This document shows, in pieces, positions 15,759-24,898 of a stretch of 26,008 nucleotides of DNA. The stretch is from NCBI GenBank assembly GCA_050117315.1, contig JASFMY010000101.1:1-26008 (forward strand), read 5' to 3'. Both the position numbers and the translations under genes were made by a program. How positions within the stretch are numbered: the first letter of the stretch is position 1; each line of letters opens with the position of its first letter. This stretch comes from JANQIV01 sp050117315 (GTDB lineage Bacteria; Bacteroidota; Ignavibacteria; Ignavibacteriales; Melioribacteraceae). The notes beneath the pieces are model-generated. The model searched no databases and was not told the origin of the DNA. It worked only from the letters and a program-made list of their open reading frames with translations.

Positions 15759-18700
15759 TTAACTTTTAATTAAGACTTTTATTTTTGTCATCCGGCCTAC
15801 ACGTTCAAAAATCATCTTACTCATAGTTTTATCCAGCAATAGTCCGTCTATTTCTTCTTCAACTCCGTCTTCTTTTGTTATAATAACTTTCTGCTCATCC
15901 GATTTTATATAAACAACGGGTACCTGGCAAAACGTAAATGCCAACATTCCCGGGTTTAACATTAGTGTTTGATACTTGCCGTTCACATCATAATAACGGT
16001 AAACTTGTGACTTGATTAAAAATTCTTTTTCATCCAATAGAATTGGGTTGAAATTTATTTGTCCTTCTATTATCTGCAGTCCTAATTCACCAAATCTTGA
16101 AATAATATCCTCTTTAACCTGGCCGGTCATACCCGGCTGCTGGGCTCCCGCATTTGCAGGTGTATGAGAATACGGGTCTATGGGGAAAGCACCGTAAAGT
16201 TCCGGACTTTTGTGACAGCCTATCCCAAGCCTAATTTCATAGTAATACTTCTTCAGCTCTTCCAGGATAGATACATCAGCACCCCCGTCAGCTGCCCTAT
16301 AAAAGGTTTCTTGTAATGATAGAAGCAATTTCGAAACCATATGCCAATAAATGGACCCCAGGCCTTCGTATTTATAAAAAGTACCTGAACGACCCGTAAA
16401 TGATTGGTGATCGAAAACCGATTCATAAATATTTAAGATCAGTTCTTTTTCTTTGTCTTCTTGACTATCTTTTTTTAGCTCCTTTAAAGCTTGTTTTAGA
16501 TATGAAGCATTTCTGAACTTGCTGTTAAAATGAACGTTGCCGTTGACATCGTTAACAACAATACTTTTACCGGCTTCATTTTGAAGAACCTGCGATAACT
16601 CCAATAATTCATCGGGGATAATATTTTTTTCGGTAAAGCGTGCAAGCTGCCGTTCAGGGTAGAGAAGATAGCTGTTCTGATCTTTTCTGTATAACTTGCT
16701 CTTTCTCATTGAACCTAACAGCTTTATAGAATCTTCAAATGATAAATATGATGAACTTAGAATTGCAACCTGCCCTTCCAGCATTTCGTAAAGGTTACTT
16801 ATGCAAATCTCATTATCATTGTTAATCTTTATAAGGTTATATGAATGATATAGATCGTCATCCCTTTTATTGGCTTTTATTGAGTGATCTATATATTCTA
16901 ATGAAAGTTTAAGAAACGTAACTAGTTCTGAAACCGGTAAGCTTTCTTTTATACCGGAAAAACCCTTGGAATAAATTTTCAGCCTGTAGTTACTCCCTTT
17001 AAGCCCAAGCTTATCAAGAATTTTTTTCCTATTACCGTTACTGATTTTTTCATTCAACAGGTTTCTAAATTCCGTCATAGCCCGGTTAATTGTTGAAAAC
17101 AGTTCCAGAACTTCTGTAGAAATTTTTATCTGCCCGGATTCCACCTCCTTTAATAGTTTTATAAAAAAAGTAACGTAGCGTCTTAAGTAATAAAGCGTTA
17201 CCATTGACGCACCGTATCCCACCAAAGCATTGTTGGCGTCGTTCCATTCCGGTCGCTGCGTGTTCATCCATATTCCTGCTTCGGGGATAAAATTTGACAG
17301 TTTTGTTAACGCTGAGACAAGAAGTTTTTCAGTTAAATTAACTTGATAAACTTCATTGTTCTCATTTATTATAAATTTTCCGTCCCCTCCAATTTCTTTT
17401 ACTTTTTCTCTGATTTTTGCATCGAGTTCGGAATCAAAATCAATAGTATTATGAGGATCGTTAAGAATTTCTTGGTATGATTTTATTTTGTAAGGAACTT
17501 TTGCATATGCGAAAATTTCTTTTGTAAGTAATGTTTGTATAACACCCGGGTGAAACTTTGCAGATAGTTCAAGCAGTTTTAAAAGGTAAATAATTTGATG
17601 ATCACCCCAGTAGCCGATGTAAGACCACGGATCGGTTGGATCGAGCACTTCCCAGTCGAAGCCGTCTCTTGTAACTCTATAAGGATTATAACCATCGGCT
17701 GTTGAAGCGTTGACAAATTTTACAATCATGTTTTCAATGTAACAGGGGAACGATATTGCAAGTGCTTCCCAGTTCTGAAAAATATCTCTCCAATTACCCT
17801 GGTAATTCAATACTTTATTGCCCTGTTCATCTTTTATATCTATTGAGAACATGTTCCAGGGCCTGCTCGGGTCGCCATGTCTGCGGCTGAATGTTAAAGG
17901 CAAATATTCACAGCATAGTTTTTCAAATGCATTGTCGCCGGTATCTTTTATTTTTTTTATTAAGTCGTCAATATTTATTTGGCCGGGAAGTTCTCCCAAA
18001 AGGTTTGAATATTTTCTTCTTATCTTAATATTTGTTTTTTGAATAAACTCAACAAAATCATTTTTGCTTACCCGGTAATTGTTATCAAACACTCCCCCGC
18101 GCATAATATTAAAAATAACATTTGAGCAATGCCGTGCGGTTATTAAAGGATCGTTACTAAGCTGAAAACCATCTGCGCCGGCAACTTTAATTTTTAGGCT
18201 TCCAGTATCATTAAAAATCTCATTTTCAATTTGCTGTTGTAAATTATCTTCAGCATAAACGAATTTTGATAATGCAGCGACTTCCGAATGATCTTTATTC
18301 AAGTCTGCAATTATATACCACTGTTTACTTCCTTCTTCTTTTAGATCAAACTCATGCTGAAGAAAATAAGCACCGCGCTCTGCTTTGCTGTTTACTTCTC
18401 GTGTTAAAGGCTTACCCTGTTTGAATAAACCAACTTGTTTTGATGAAAGTAAAACAAGCGGGTTATCAAATCCTGCCGACCATACGGTAGTTGCTCTTAA
18501 AGCTTCATTGGGTTCTGCCCTATCTGTTGGAATTGAACTGAGTGTAAATAATCCTAAATTTATGTCTTCAATAAGTTCATTCTTTTTGTAGCCGTCAAGT
18601 AAAGTACTGTATTCAAGTTGAAATTTCCTATCTACACCGTAAGGCAAAATGTTTTGGATACCGTCGAGTATATTTATGTGAACCGGTACCGAGTTATTAT

Positions 18701-19199
18701 TTGTAACAGACGATTTTTTTACAAAACCAAATTTATCGCAATTCATCCATGCATACTTAAAAGTGACGGATAAGTCATGGTTGGTTTCAACAAAAATAAC
18801 TTTATTGCCGGTTAAATTCTTATATAAAGATCTTTCAGTTTTGTACAAACCGTTGTATTCATTTGAGAAGGGTTCCCACAGGAAAACTTTTTCTTCTTTC
18901 TTAACAAGCACTACCGTTTTGCTGCCGGTTATATTATGTGAATCATGAATACGGTCATCGGTATAGTACGGGAATAAAGCGCTATCAGGATTTCTTCTTC
19001 CCGCGGTCAGCGCCCCGTTGCTTGATATAAACATCCATAAATCGGAATCGCTAACAATGCTCATCAGAAAAGGAGGCATTTCATCATAGTTATAAATCTT
19101 ATAGTAACTTTCGTTATCTATTTTTATTATTTCGCCGTTTATGGTTTTGTGCTCTTTTTTTAGAGCTGTTTCTCCAACATATATCATTGTTTTATTCAT
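15759..19199 (-). CDS. Clan GH-Q phosphorylase-like protein, probably beta-1,3-glucan phosphorylase (GH161/GH149-like)
   Basis: A 1146-residue protein without a signal peptide, so cytoplasmic. The N-terminal third is beta-rich (SSNGALTAGRRNPDSALFPY, as in GH94-type sandwich domains). The (alpha/alpha)6-type part contains RPEWNDANNALVGYG, where Asp654 corresponds to the catalytic acid of the WND motif in GH94-related phosphorylases. Later come FTGRSGTFYKYEGLGSIYWH and YSHTPANAGAQQPGMTGQVK, the probable phosphate- and sugar-binding region. The length (about 1,100 residues) fits GH149/GH161 rather than GH94 (about 800). The inferred reaction is phosphorolysis of imported beta-1,3-gluco-oligosaccharides to glucose 1-phosphate. 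The start was chosen at the ATG at 19199; a TTG lies one codon upstream, and another ATG lies five codons in. Confidence 0.72.
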   Translation of the reverse strand: MNKTMIYVGETALKKEHKTINGEIIKIDNESYYKIYNYDEMPPFLMSIVSDSDLWMFISSNGALTAGRRNPDSALFPYYTDDRIHDSHNITGSKTVVLVKKEEKVFLWEPFSNEYNGLYKTERSLYKNLTGNKVIFVETNHDLSVTFKYAWMNCDKFGFVKKSSVTNNNSVPVHINILDGIQNILPYGVDRKFQLEYSTLLDGYKKNELIEDINLGLFTLSSIPTDRAEPNEALRATTVWSAGFDNPLVLLSSKQVGLFKQGKPLTREVNSKAERGAYFLQHEFDLKEEGSKQWYIIADLNKDHSEVAALSKFVYAEDNLQQQIENEIFNDTGSLKIKVAGADGFQLSNDPLITARHCSNVIFNIMRGGVFDNNYRVSKNDFVEFIQKTNIKIRRKYSNLLGELPGQINIDDLIKKIKDTGDNAFEKLCCEYLPLTFSRRHGDPSRPWNMFSIDIKDEQGNKVLNYQGNWRDIFQNWEALAISFPCYIENMIVKFVNASTADGYNPYRVTRDGFDWEVLDPTDPWSYIGYWGDHQIIYLLKLLELSAKFHPGVIQTLLTKEIFAYAKVPYKIKSYQEILNDPHNTIDFDSELDAKIREKVKEIGGDGKFIINENNEVYQVNLTEKLLVSALTKLSNFIPEAGIWMNTQRPEWNDANNALVGYGASMVTLYYLRRYVTFFIKLLKEVESGQIKISTEVLELFSTINRAMTEFRNLLNEKISNGNRKKILDKLGLKGSNYRLKIYSKGFSGIKESLPVSELVTFLKLSLEYIDHSIKANKRDDDLYHSYNLIKINNDNEICISNLYEMLEGQVAILSSSYLSFEDSIKLLGSMRKSKLYRKDQNSYLLYPERQLARFTEKNIIPDELLELSQVLQNEAGKSIVVNDVNGNVHFNSKFRNASYLKQALKELKKDSQEDKEKELILNIYESVFDHQSFTGRSGTFYKYEGLGSIYWHMVSKLLLSLQETFYRAADGGADVSILEELKKYYYEIRLGIGCHKSPELYGAFPIDPYSHTPANAGAQQPGMTGQVKEDIISRFGELGLQIIEGQINFNPILLDEKEFLIKSQVYRYYDVNGKYQTLMLNPGMLAFTFCQVPVVYIKSDEQKVIITKEDGVEEEIDGLLLDKTMSKMIFERVGRMTKIKVLIKS

Positions 19200-19220
19200 C
19201 AATTAAAGTCTTCTAAAAAT

Positions 19221-20354
19221 TTATTTTATTAATATTAGTTTACGTCTGCTGTATTTGTTACCTACTTTCAAACAATAGGTGTAAGCCCCCGAGCTTAAGT
19301 CCGATGCATCAACCGTGACCGAATAAACTCCCGGTCCTTGAATTTTATTAACTAATGTTGCTGCCGTTCTTCCAAGCATATCAACAAGCTGCAATTCAAC
19401 ATGACCCGGTTTTGAAAGTTCATAGCGGATAATTGTCTGGGAGTTGAAAGGATTTGGATAATTTTGTTCGAGTAAAAAGCCTTCCGGTAGTTCACTTTCA
19501 TATTCTTCAATACCGGTAGCAGTTTCATCCTGATATACTCTTACATAATCAATAACAAATTCCTGGGGGAATTGTGTTGTAGTATCAGGGTACCCGGGCC
19601 AATTCCCTCCAACAGCCATATTGAGAAGCAAATGAAATCTTTGATCAAAAGGCGCAGGGAAACTATACCCTGAAGTATGCCAGCTTGTTTGAGTTTGATA
19701 AAGTTCGCCGTCTACAAGCCACTGGAATTTACCTTCTTCCCATGTAAGCGTAAATACATGAAAGTCTTCGTTAAAACCGCCGCTTGGCAAAGTATAAGAT
19801 GTACCGCTGCTGGTATTATTAGGCCATGCACCTCCGTAGTGTAAAGTGCCGTAGATAGTACCTGTTTGATGCCCGAGGTATTCCATAATATCAATCTCGC
19901 CGCTTGCAGCCCAGCCCCCGTAAACATTGTCTGTAGGCAGCATCCATATTGCAGGCCATATTCCCTGCCCTTCGGGCATTTTTGCACGAACTTCAATTTT
20001 GCCGTATTTCCAGTCGCCTTTATTTATAGTTCGAATTCTTGCTGAAGTATAATTGAACCCGCTGTAGCTTTCTTCTTTTGCAATGATAGTTAGATAGCCG
20101 TCTTCTACAACTGCATTTTCTGCCCTGTAATATTCCCATTCGTTATTGCCCCACCCGGACGGCGGACCGTTACCGGTCTGATATTCCCACTTGGTTTCGT
20201 CAAGTGCATCACCGTCAAATTCATCGGACCAAACAAGTTGATAATCCTGTGCTATAAAAAATTTGAAAGGCAGCCCCATCAAAAGAAGTAAAAACAAAAG
20301 AGCAATCAATTTCTTATTAACAAGAATATTTCCTTTTATACTTTGTATATACAT
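19221..20354 (-). CDS. GH16 beta-1,3-glucanase (laminarinase-type) with T9SS type A sorting domain
   Basis: A 377-residue protein. The signal peptide covers residues 1-36 (FIAQ). The GH16 domain (about 37-275) starts at YQLVWSDEFDGDALDETKW and has the signature SGEIDIMEYLGHQ, with nucleophile Glu153, Asp155 and acid/base Glu158. WPAIWMLP, HVFTLTWEEGKFQWLVDGEL and NMAVGGNWPGYP are laminarinase-type features. After a short linker the last ~80 residues (LLEQNYPNPFNSQTIIRYEL to RRKLILIK) form the T9SS sorting domain, so it should be released or surface-bound. The expected action is endo-hydrolysis of laminarin-type beta-1,3-glucan. An AGGAG site lies 12 bases before the ATG. It is 37 bp from its tandem relative and 18-21 bp from the phosphorylase gene. 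Confidence 0.9.
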   Translation of the reverse strand: MYIQSIKGNILVNKKLIALLFLLLLMGLPFKFFIAQDYQLVWSDEFDGDALDETKWEYQTGNGPPSGWGNNEWEYYRAENAVVEDGYLTIIAKEESYSGFNYTSARIRTINKGDWKYGKIEVRAKMPEGQGIWPAIWMLPTDNVYGGWAASGEIDIMEYLGHQTGTIYGTLHYGGAWPNNTSSGTSYTLPSGGFNEDFHVFTLTWEEGKFQWLVDGELYQTQTSWHTSGYSFPAPFDQRFHLLLNMAVGGNWPGYPDTTTQFPQEFVIDYVRVYQDETATGIEEYESELPEGFLLEQNYPNPFNSQTIIRYELSKPGHVELQLVDMLGRTAATLVNKIQGPGVYSVTVDASDLSSGAYTYCLKVGNKYSRRKLILIK

Positions 20355-20391
20355 AAACGTCCGTTACTCCTTTCTTGTATTACCGGCAGGC

Positions 20392-21234
20392 TTATTTTTG
20401 TTGATCATCCACCTTCCGGTAAACCCTGACATAATCGATTATATATTCCTGAGGAAATTCAGTGGTTTCGTCAGGATAACCCGGCCAGTTGCCGCCGACC
20501 GCCATGTTGAGAATTATGTGAAACTCTTTATCAAACGGTGCAGGAAAAGGCGCGGCAACAGTATTCCATTTAGTTTGCGTTTGATAGAGTTCACCATCTA
20601 CGAACCACTGAAATTTTCCTTCTTCCCATACCACCGAAAAAGTGTGAAATTCTTCGTGGAAATTTCCGCTTTCAAGTGTGTCTGGTTTACCTGTGTATAT
20701 GTTGTTTGGAGGCTTATCACCGTAATGCAGGGTTCCGTGAACTATTTTTGTTTCATGTCCAAGATATTCCATTATATCAATTTCACCGCTTACGGGCCAG
20801 CCGCCGTAAACGCTCTTCGTAGGCATCATCCAGAATGCAGGCCATATTCCCTGCCCTATTGGCATCTTTGCACGCATCTCAATTTTACCGTATTTCCAAT
20901 CGCCTTTATTTATAGTATGTATCCGTGCCGAAGTGTAATCAAATCCTTCAAAGCTTTCCTGCTTTGCAATGATGGTAAGTAAACCGTCATTAACTACTGC
21001 GTTTTCAGCGCGGTAATATTGCTTTTCGTTATTACCCCACCCCCGACGGTTACCTATTTGGCAGCTCCATTTAGTTGTATCAAGTGAAGTCCCGTCGAAT
21101 TCATCCGACCAAACAAGTTTATAATCCTGGGCAAATGATGAATTTAATAATATTAAAAAGAGTGATAAGCCAACAAGAATCTTGAGTGACTTAAAAGCTT
21201 TTAGAAATCTAAAATAATTAATAAGTACAAACAT
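20392..21234 (-). CDS. GH16 beta-1,3-glucanase (laminarinase-type), no T9SS tail
   Basis: A 280-residue protein. An N-terminal hydrophobic segment (about 18-34) ends in SSFAQ, a signal peptide with a rather long basic leader. The GH16 domain carries SGEIDIMEYLGHE with nucleophile Glu151, Asp153 and acid/base Glu156, plus WPAFWMMP, FSVVWEEGKFQWFVDGEL and NMAVGGNWPGYP. It stops at IDYVRVYRKVDDQQK, right after the catalytic domain, and lacks the sorting domain of the next gene. It is clearly a tandem duplicate of that enzyme. Without a tail it should remain in the periplasm, where it could shorten oligosaccharides brought in by the TonB receptor. GGAG precedes the ATG. It lies 58 bp downstream of the symporter gene. 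Confidence 0.9.
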   Translation of the reverse strand: MFVLINYFRFLKAFKSLKILVGLSLFLILLNSSFAQDYKLVWSDEFDGTSLDTTKWSCQIGNRRGWGNNEKQYYRAENAVVNDGLLTIIAKQESFEGFDYTSARIHTINKGDWKYGKIEMRAKMPIGQGIWPAFWMMPTKSVYGGWPVSGEIDIMEYLGHETKIVHGTLHYGDKPPNNIYTGKPDTLESGNFHEEFHTFSVVWEEGKFQWFVDGELYQTQTKWNTVAAPFPAPFDKEFHIILNMAVGGNWPGYPDETTEFPQEYIIDYVRVYRKVDDQQK

Positions 21235-21292
21235 TTTTTCTCCTTCCGGTAGTACTTAAAAAATCATTAACTTATTGCCGGTTCCGGCTGCT

Positions 21293-22639
21293 CTACCTCT
21301 TTCTTTCCTGCAATTCCAATTCAATTTTTTTCATTGTATCATCATCCAGTTTATAAAAAAATGCAGCTATAAAAGCCACCAAACTTCCAACAGCCGGGAT
21401 GAAACTCATCATTAAACGAATCCCGTTAAGTGTTTCGGGACTCTGCTCCTGGTTGGCTACAAAACCAAAAAGCGCCAGCAGCCAGCCTGCCATACCGCCT
21501 CCTACTGCTATCCCAAATTTTTGCGCAAACGTAGCTGCCGAGAATATCAGCCCGGTAGCCCTCCGGTTGTTTTTCCACTCCGAATAATCCGCCGTATCAG
21601 CATACATAGCCCACAGAAGCGGAGCTTGTGGCGCCATTATAAACGAGATAAGTATATGAAGAATAAAAATTAGAGTAATTTGTTCTTTAGGTACGAAATA
21701 AAAAAACATAGTTAGTACTGTTGTTAAACCCATTACCCATAAATAAAATCTCTTCTTGCCGAATTTTTTTGAAAAGAATTGTGTACATGCAACCCCTGCG
21801 ATAACAGCAACTGTTCCCAGTACCATAAAAAGCGAGGCAGTTACTTCATCACCGATATAATATTTGAAATAATAAAGAATTGAACCGCTGCGTATAATTA
21901 TATATCCCAAAGTGAAAATGCCCATTATGAGCAAATACATCCATGGTCTGTTCTTAATAAGATTTTTAATATCTTCTTTTAATGAGGATTTTTGAGCTGC
22001 CGACACTATCACACGCTCGCGGGTTGTAGCAAAAGTTATGTAGAATAATATACAGGCAAGTATTCCGTAAACTCCCATTGTCATTGGAAAACCGGCTGCC
22101 TGGTTGCCACCCCCGAAGAATTCCACCAAAGGAAGGGTTAATCCCTGAACGATAAAAGCGCCAACGAAAGCAAGTACAAAACGGTACGTAGATACACTTG
22201 TTCGTTCCTGTGAGTTGGGAGATATAACACCCATCAAAGCGGAATAAGGTATGTTAACAGCAGTATATGCCATCATTACCAGAGTAAAAGTAATGTAGGC
22301 ATAAATGATTTTACCTGTAATGCTGAAATCCGGTGTTATGAAAGCTACAACACCTATTACGGCAAGAGGGACAGACATCCAGATCAAATACGGGCGGAAT
22401 TTTCCCCGTTTAGTATTTGTCCGATCGGCAATAATTCCCATCATCGGGTCATTAGCAGCATCCCAAAATCTCGAGACCATTAACATAGTACCTGCAGCAG
22501 CAGCCGGGATACCGAATATATCCGTATAAAAGAATAATAAGAAATTAACGAACATCTGAAAATAAAGATTGGAAGCTGTATCTCCAAGTCCGTATCCAAC
22601 TTTTTCTTTGAACGATATCTTTTCCGCAATATTATTCAT
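21293..22639 (-). CDS. GPH-family (MelB-type) sugar:cation symporter
   Basis: A 448-residue inner-membrane protein with about 12 hydrophobic segments. The N-terminus ISFKEKVGYGLGDTASNLYF, the cation-site helix SRFWDAANDPMMG, and the following loop IADRTNTKRGKFRPYL are hallmarks of the glycoside-pentoside-hexuronide:cation symporters. The IPYSALMGVISPNSQERTSV motif is also typical. It should bring sugars from the periplasm into the cytoplasm with Na+ or H+. As the first gene of the block it probably delivers laminari-oligosaccharides to the phosphorylase. The ATG has TTGGAG about seven bases upstream. The promoter of the block should lie in 22640-22830; no clear motif or operator could be recognised there. 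Confidence 0.9.
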   Translation of the reverse strand: MNNIAEKISFKEKVGYGLGDTASNLYFQMFVNFLLFFYTDIFGIPAAAAGTMLMVSRFWDAANDPMMGIIADRTNTKRGKFRPYLIWMSVPLAVIGVVAFITPDFSITGKIIYAYITFTLVMMAYTAVNIPYSALMGVISPNSQERTSVSTYRFVLAFVGAFIVQGLTLPLVEFFGGGNQAAGFPMTMGVYGILACILFYITFATTRERVIVSAAQKSSLKEDIKNLIKNRPWMYLLIMGIFTLGYIIIRSGSILYYFKYYIGDEVTASLFMVLGTVAVIAGVACTQFFSKKFGKKRFYLWVMGLTTVLTMFFYFVPKEQITLIFILHILISFIMAPQAPLLWAMYADTADYSEWKNNRRATGLIFSAATFAQKFGIAVGGGMAGWLLALFGFVANQEQSPETLNGIRLMMSFIPAVGSLVAFIAAFFYKLDDDTMKKIELELQERKR

Positions 22640-22833
22640 GAAATCTCCAACGGTAGTAAATATTTAATTAAAAATTTTAAGTCAGTAAGCTGTAACAAGC
22701 ACTATCATGAGTTTATTACGCTGCCTAAATAACAGCAAAAAACGAAGAAAATCTCGGCATATAGTAACAAAACATAGGATTATAGTACCATTGTCCCCTT
22801 CATAGATTTATTTTTCTGCTTCTAATTAAAATT

Positions 22834-23258
22834 ATGTTGTTATCAATTATCCTAAAGTATTTTATAACCTCTTCCGGCATAGTTAAACGCATTTTGTCAT
22901 ACCGAACCTTTATAGTTAAAGAGCATTATTTCAAAACAAATACAGAAGAGAATCTTTACCAATCAGATGTCGCTAAGGTTATTGGAACTACGGAAGAGAC
23001 AATTTGCAACTGGGAGAATAATCACACAAGCCCTAAGGTAATGTTTTTCCTAAAATTTAAGATTTGGATAGAATCCGGAGCCCTTTCGATGTAATAGTTT
23101 AGGAGAGAGAATTATTCAATACAGGCGAATTCATGGTTTAAGTAAAAGGAAATTTGCCGAGTTGATAGGATTAATCCCACTACCATTAGAGATTGGGGAA
23201 AAATAAGCATGAACCGAGTAAAAATATCTTTAAAAAACTATCAAATTTATTGAAATGA
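22834..23258 (+). pseudogene. Broken double helix-turn-helix (XRE-like) regulator
   Basis: A first XRE-type HTH (LYQSDVAKVIGTTEETICNW followed by ENNHTSPK) lies at about 22958-23040 in the frame starting at 22834. A second one follows: ERIIQYRRIHGLSKRKFAEL (from 23105) continues after a frame change as NPTTIRDW (23173-23196), and after another as NKHEPSKNIFKKLSNLLK, ending at TGA 23256-23258. The linker (NPEPFRCNSLG) reads in the frame of the second domain. Together these match double-HTH DNA-binding proteins common in this group. At least three frame changes are required, plus an in-frame TAG near 23070, so the gene is dead. It sits divergently next to the glucan block, but nothing shows that it controlled it. 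Confidence 0.7.
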
Positions 23259-23596
23259 ATATCAGACAAAAATTACTGACACACTATTAATTGAACTAGA
23301 ATTGTTCACTTTATCCATCTTAGACGGTTTGTGAGAACTTCTTACTATTCAAATATTACAAATTCATTGAATGCGAATTTTAAAGTAATCTGCTATTCCT
23401 CTTTAATATGTTTCTATAAAATATGCCTCAAATTGATTTAATATTTGATATCTATTTTAATATTTAAAGCATGATAGTATTTTTGTTTTTTTTTTCATAG
23501 CAAATATACTATAATATTTACTTGAATCATACCTATAATTTATTTACAATATACTATGGCAATTTGAAGAACTTTTAAAAATAATTGGGAGCGAAA
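23259..23596. other. AT-rich intergenic region, no gene seen
   Basis: About 340 bp between the HTH remnant and the T9SS cargo gene. It is very AT-rich with T-runs (around 23483-23499) and no open reading frame of note. It probably holds the promoter of the gene at 23597, but no clear -35/-10 pair or Bacteroidota-type TAnnTTTG box could be assigned with confidence. Confidence 0.4.
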
Positions 23597-24692
23597 ATGA
23601 AATTCAATGAACGAAAGAGCACTAATAGTAAACTATTTTTACTATCATTTTTCTTTGTTCTAATTTCTTCGATTTATTCCCAAGCACCTGCGAATGATTC
23701 AGTAGCAGATGCTACTTCTGTTACAGATATAAACTTTACCGATTCTGGTGTAAATGTAGACCAAGCGGCTCAAATCCTTCAAGGTACAGATTGCACTATC
23801 CCGGATAGCAGCCCGTCTACCCCTTTTTCAGCTGTAGTGTATAAATTTAATCCTGCTAGCTCGGGTGATGTAACTGTAACAATTGCTTCACCTTCCGGAA
23901 CTTCTACAATTATATTTTACACAGCAGCCGACACAAATGCGACCATGGGCTCTGAACTAACTATGGTTAGTACTTGTGGAACACGAACTACCCATACAAG
24001 ATCAGTTTTCTTCTGGCCAGGCTTACTATGTTGCTGTTGTTAATACAGGAGGCGCAACTGATATTGAATTCTCGGGGACTGCAGTTCTTCCAGTGGAATT
24101 AATTTCGTTCTCGGCTCAGAAATTCAATAATTCTGTGAGATTACTTTGGGAAACAGCAACTGAAGTAAACAATTATGGATTTGAGGTTGAAAGAAAATAT
24201 AATGAACCAGAAGCTGAATGGGAAACCCAAGGTTTTGTAAAAGGTAGTGGAAATAGTAATTCGCCTAAATTTTATGAATTTGTTGATAAAAATCCACCTG
24301 CCGGTAGCTTAGAGTACAGGTTAAAGCAAATAGATATAGACGGACAGTATGAGTATTCCGAGACAATTGTTCATGTAGATAATACTCTTGCTGAAAGTGA
24401 ACAACTTCCCGAGGAATACAGTTTATTTCAGAATTATCCGAATCCTTTTAACCCAAGTACTAATATTAAATATGGCATTCCTGAGGTTAGTAATGTTAAG
24501 CTGGAAATATTTAATTCAATTGGTGAAAGAGTAAGTCTTTTGGTCAATTCAGAAAAGCAGCCCGGATACTATTCTGTTAATTGGAATGCAGAAACTTTAC
24601 CAAGCGGAATTTATTTAATTAGGCTATCAATTGAAGGAAATGTTACCAATGAAGACTTTGTAAAGGTTAAAAAAGCGACATTATTAAAATAG
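23597..24692 (+). pseudogene. T9SS cargo protein gene with a frameshift
   Basis: Start ATG at 23597 with GGGAG six bases upstream. The first frame encodes a signal peptide (ending IYSQ) and a beta-rich domain (residues about 28-130) similar in style to pre-peptidase C-terminal-like domains: YKFNPASSGDVTVTIASPSG, IIFYTAADTNATMG. It runs out of frame near 23990-24000; the +1 frame continues PIQDQFSSGQAYYVAVVNTG. Then come a fibronectin-like domain (LPVELISFSAQKFNNSVRLL, EVNNYGFEVERK, YRLKQIDIDGQYEYSETI) and a T9SS sorting domain (LFQNYPNPFNPSTNIKYGIP to KKATLLK). Restoring one frame gives about 364 residues, complete end to end. The break could be a recent mutation, a sequencing error or, less likely, programmed. 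Confidence 0.8.
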
Positions 24693-24898
24693 TATTGAAT
24701 TAGAACTTCTTAGTTTTATAGCCCTATACTTTTTAAAGTGTACAATTATTTCCTATCAAATTGTGCCTATTGATCTGTAGTATAGTATGGAAAATTCAAA
24801 ACAGTTAAGTCTTTTACATTAATCGCGTTAGTTTGTGTTTGAAGAGGTTTCTTTAATCATAGGTTCCTTTTATTGATTTAGTTTTGCTTTCTTAATAC

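Noticed and set aside
20263..20982. A long plus-strand open frame opposite the two GH16 genes.
   Set aside because: It lies wholly antisense to two well-supported enzymes, has no ribosome site and no recognisable motif; its length follows from codon use on the other strand.
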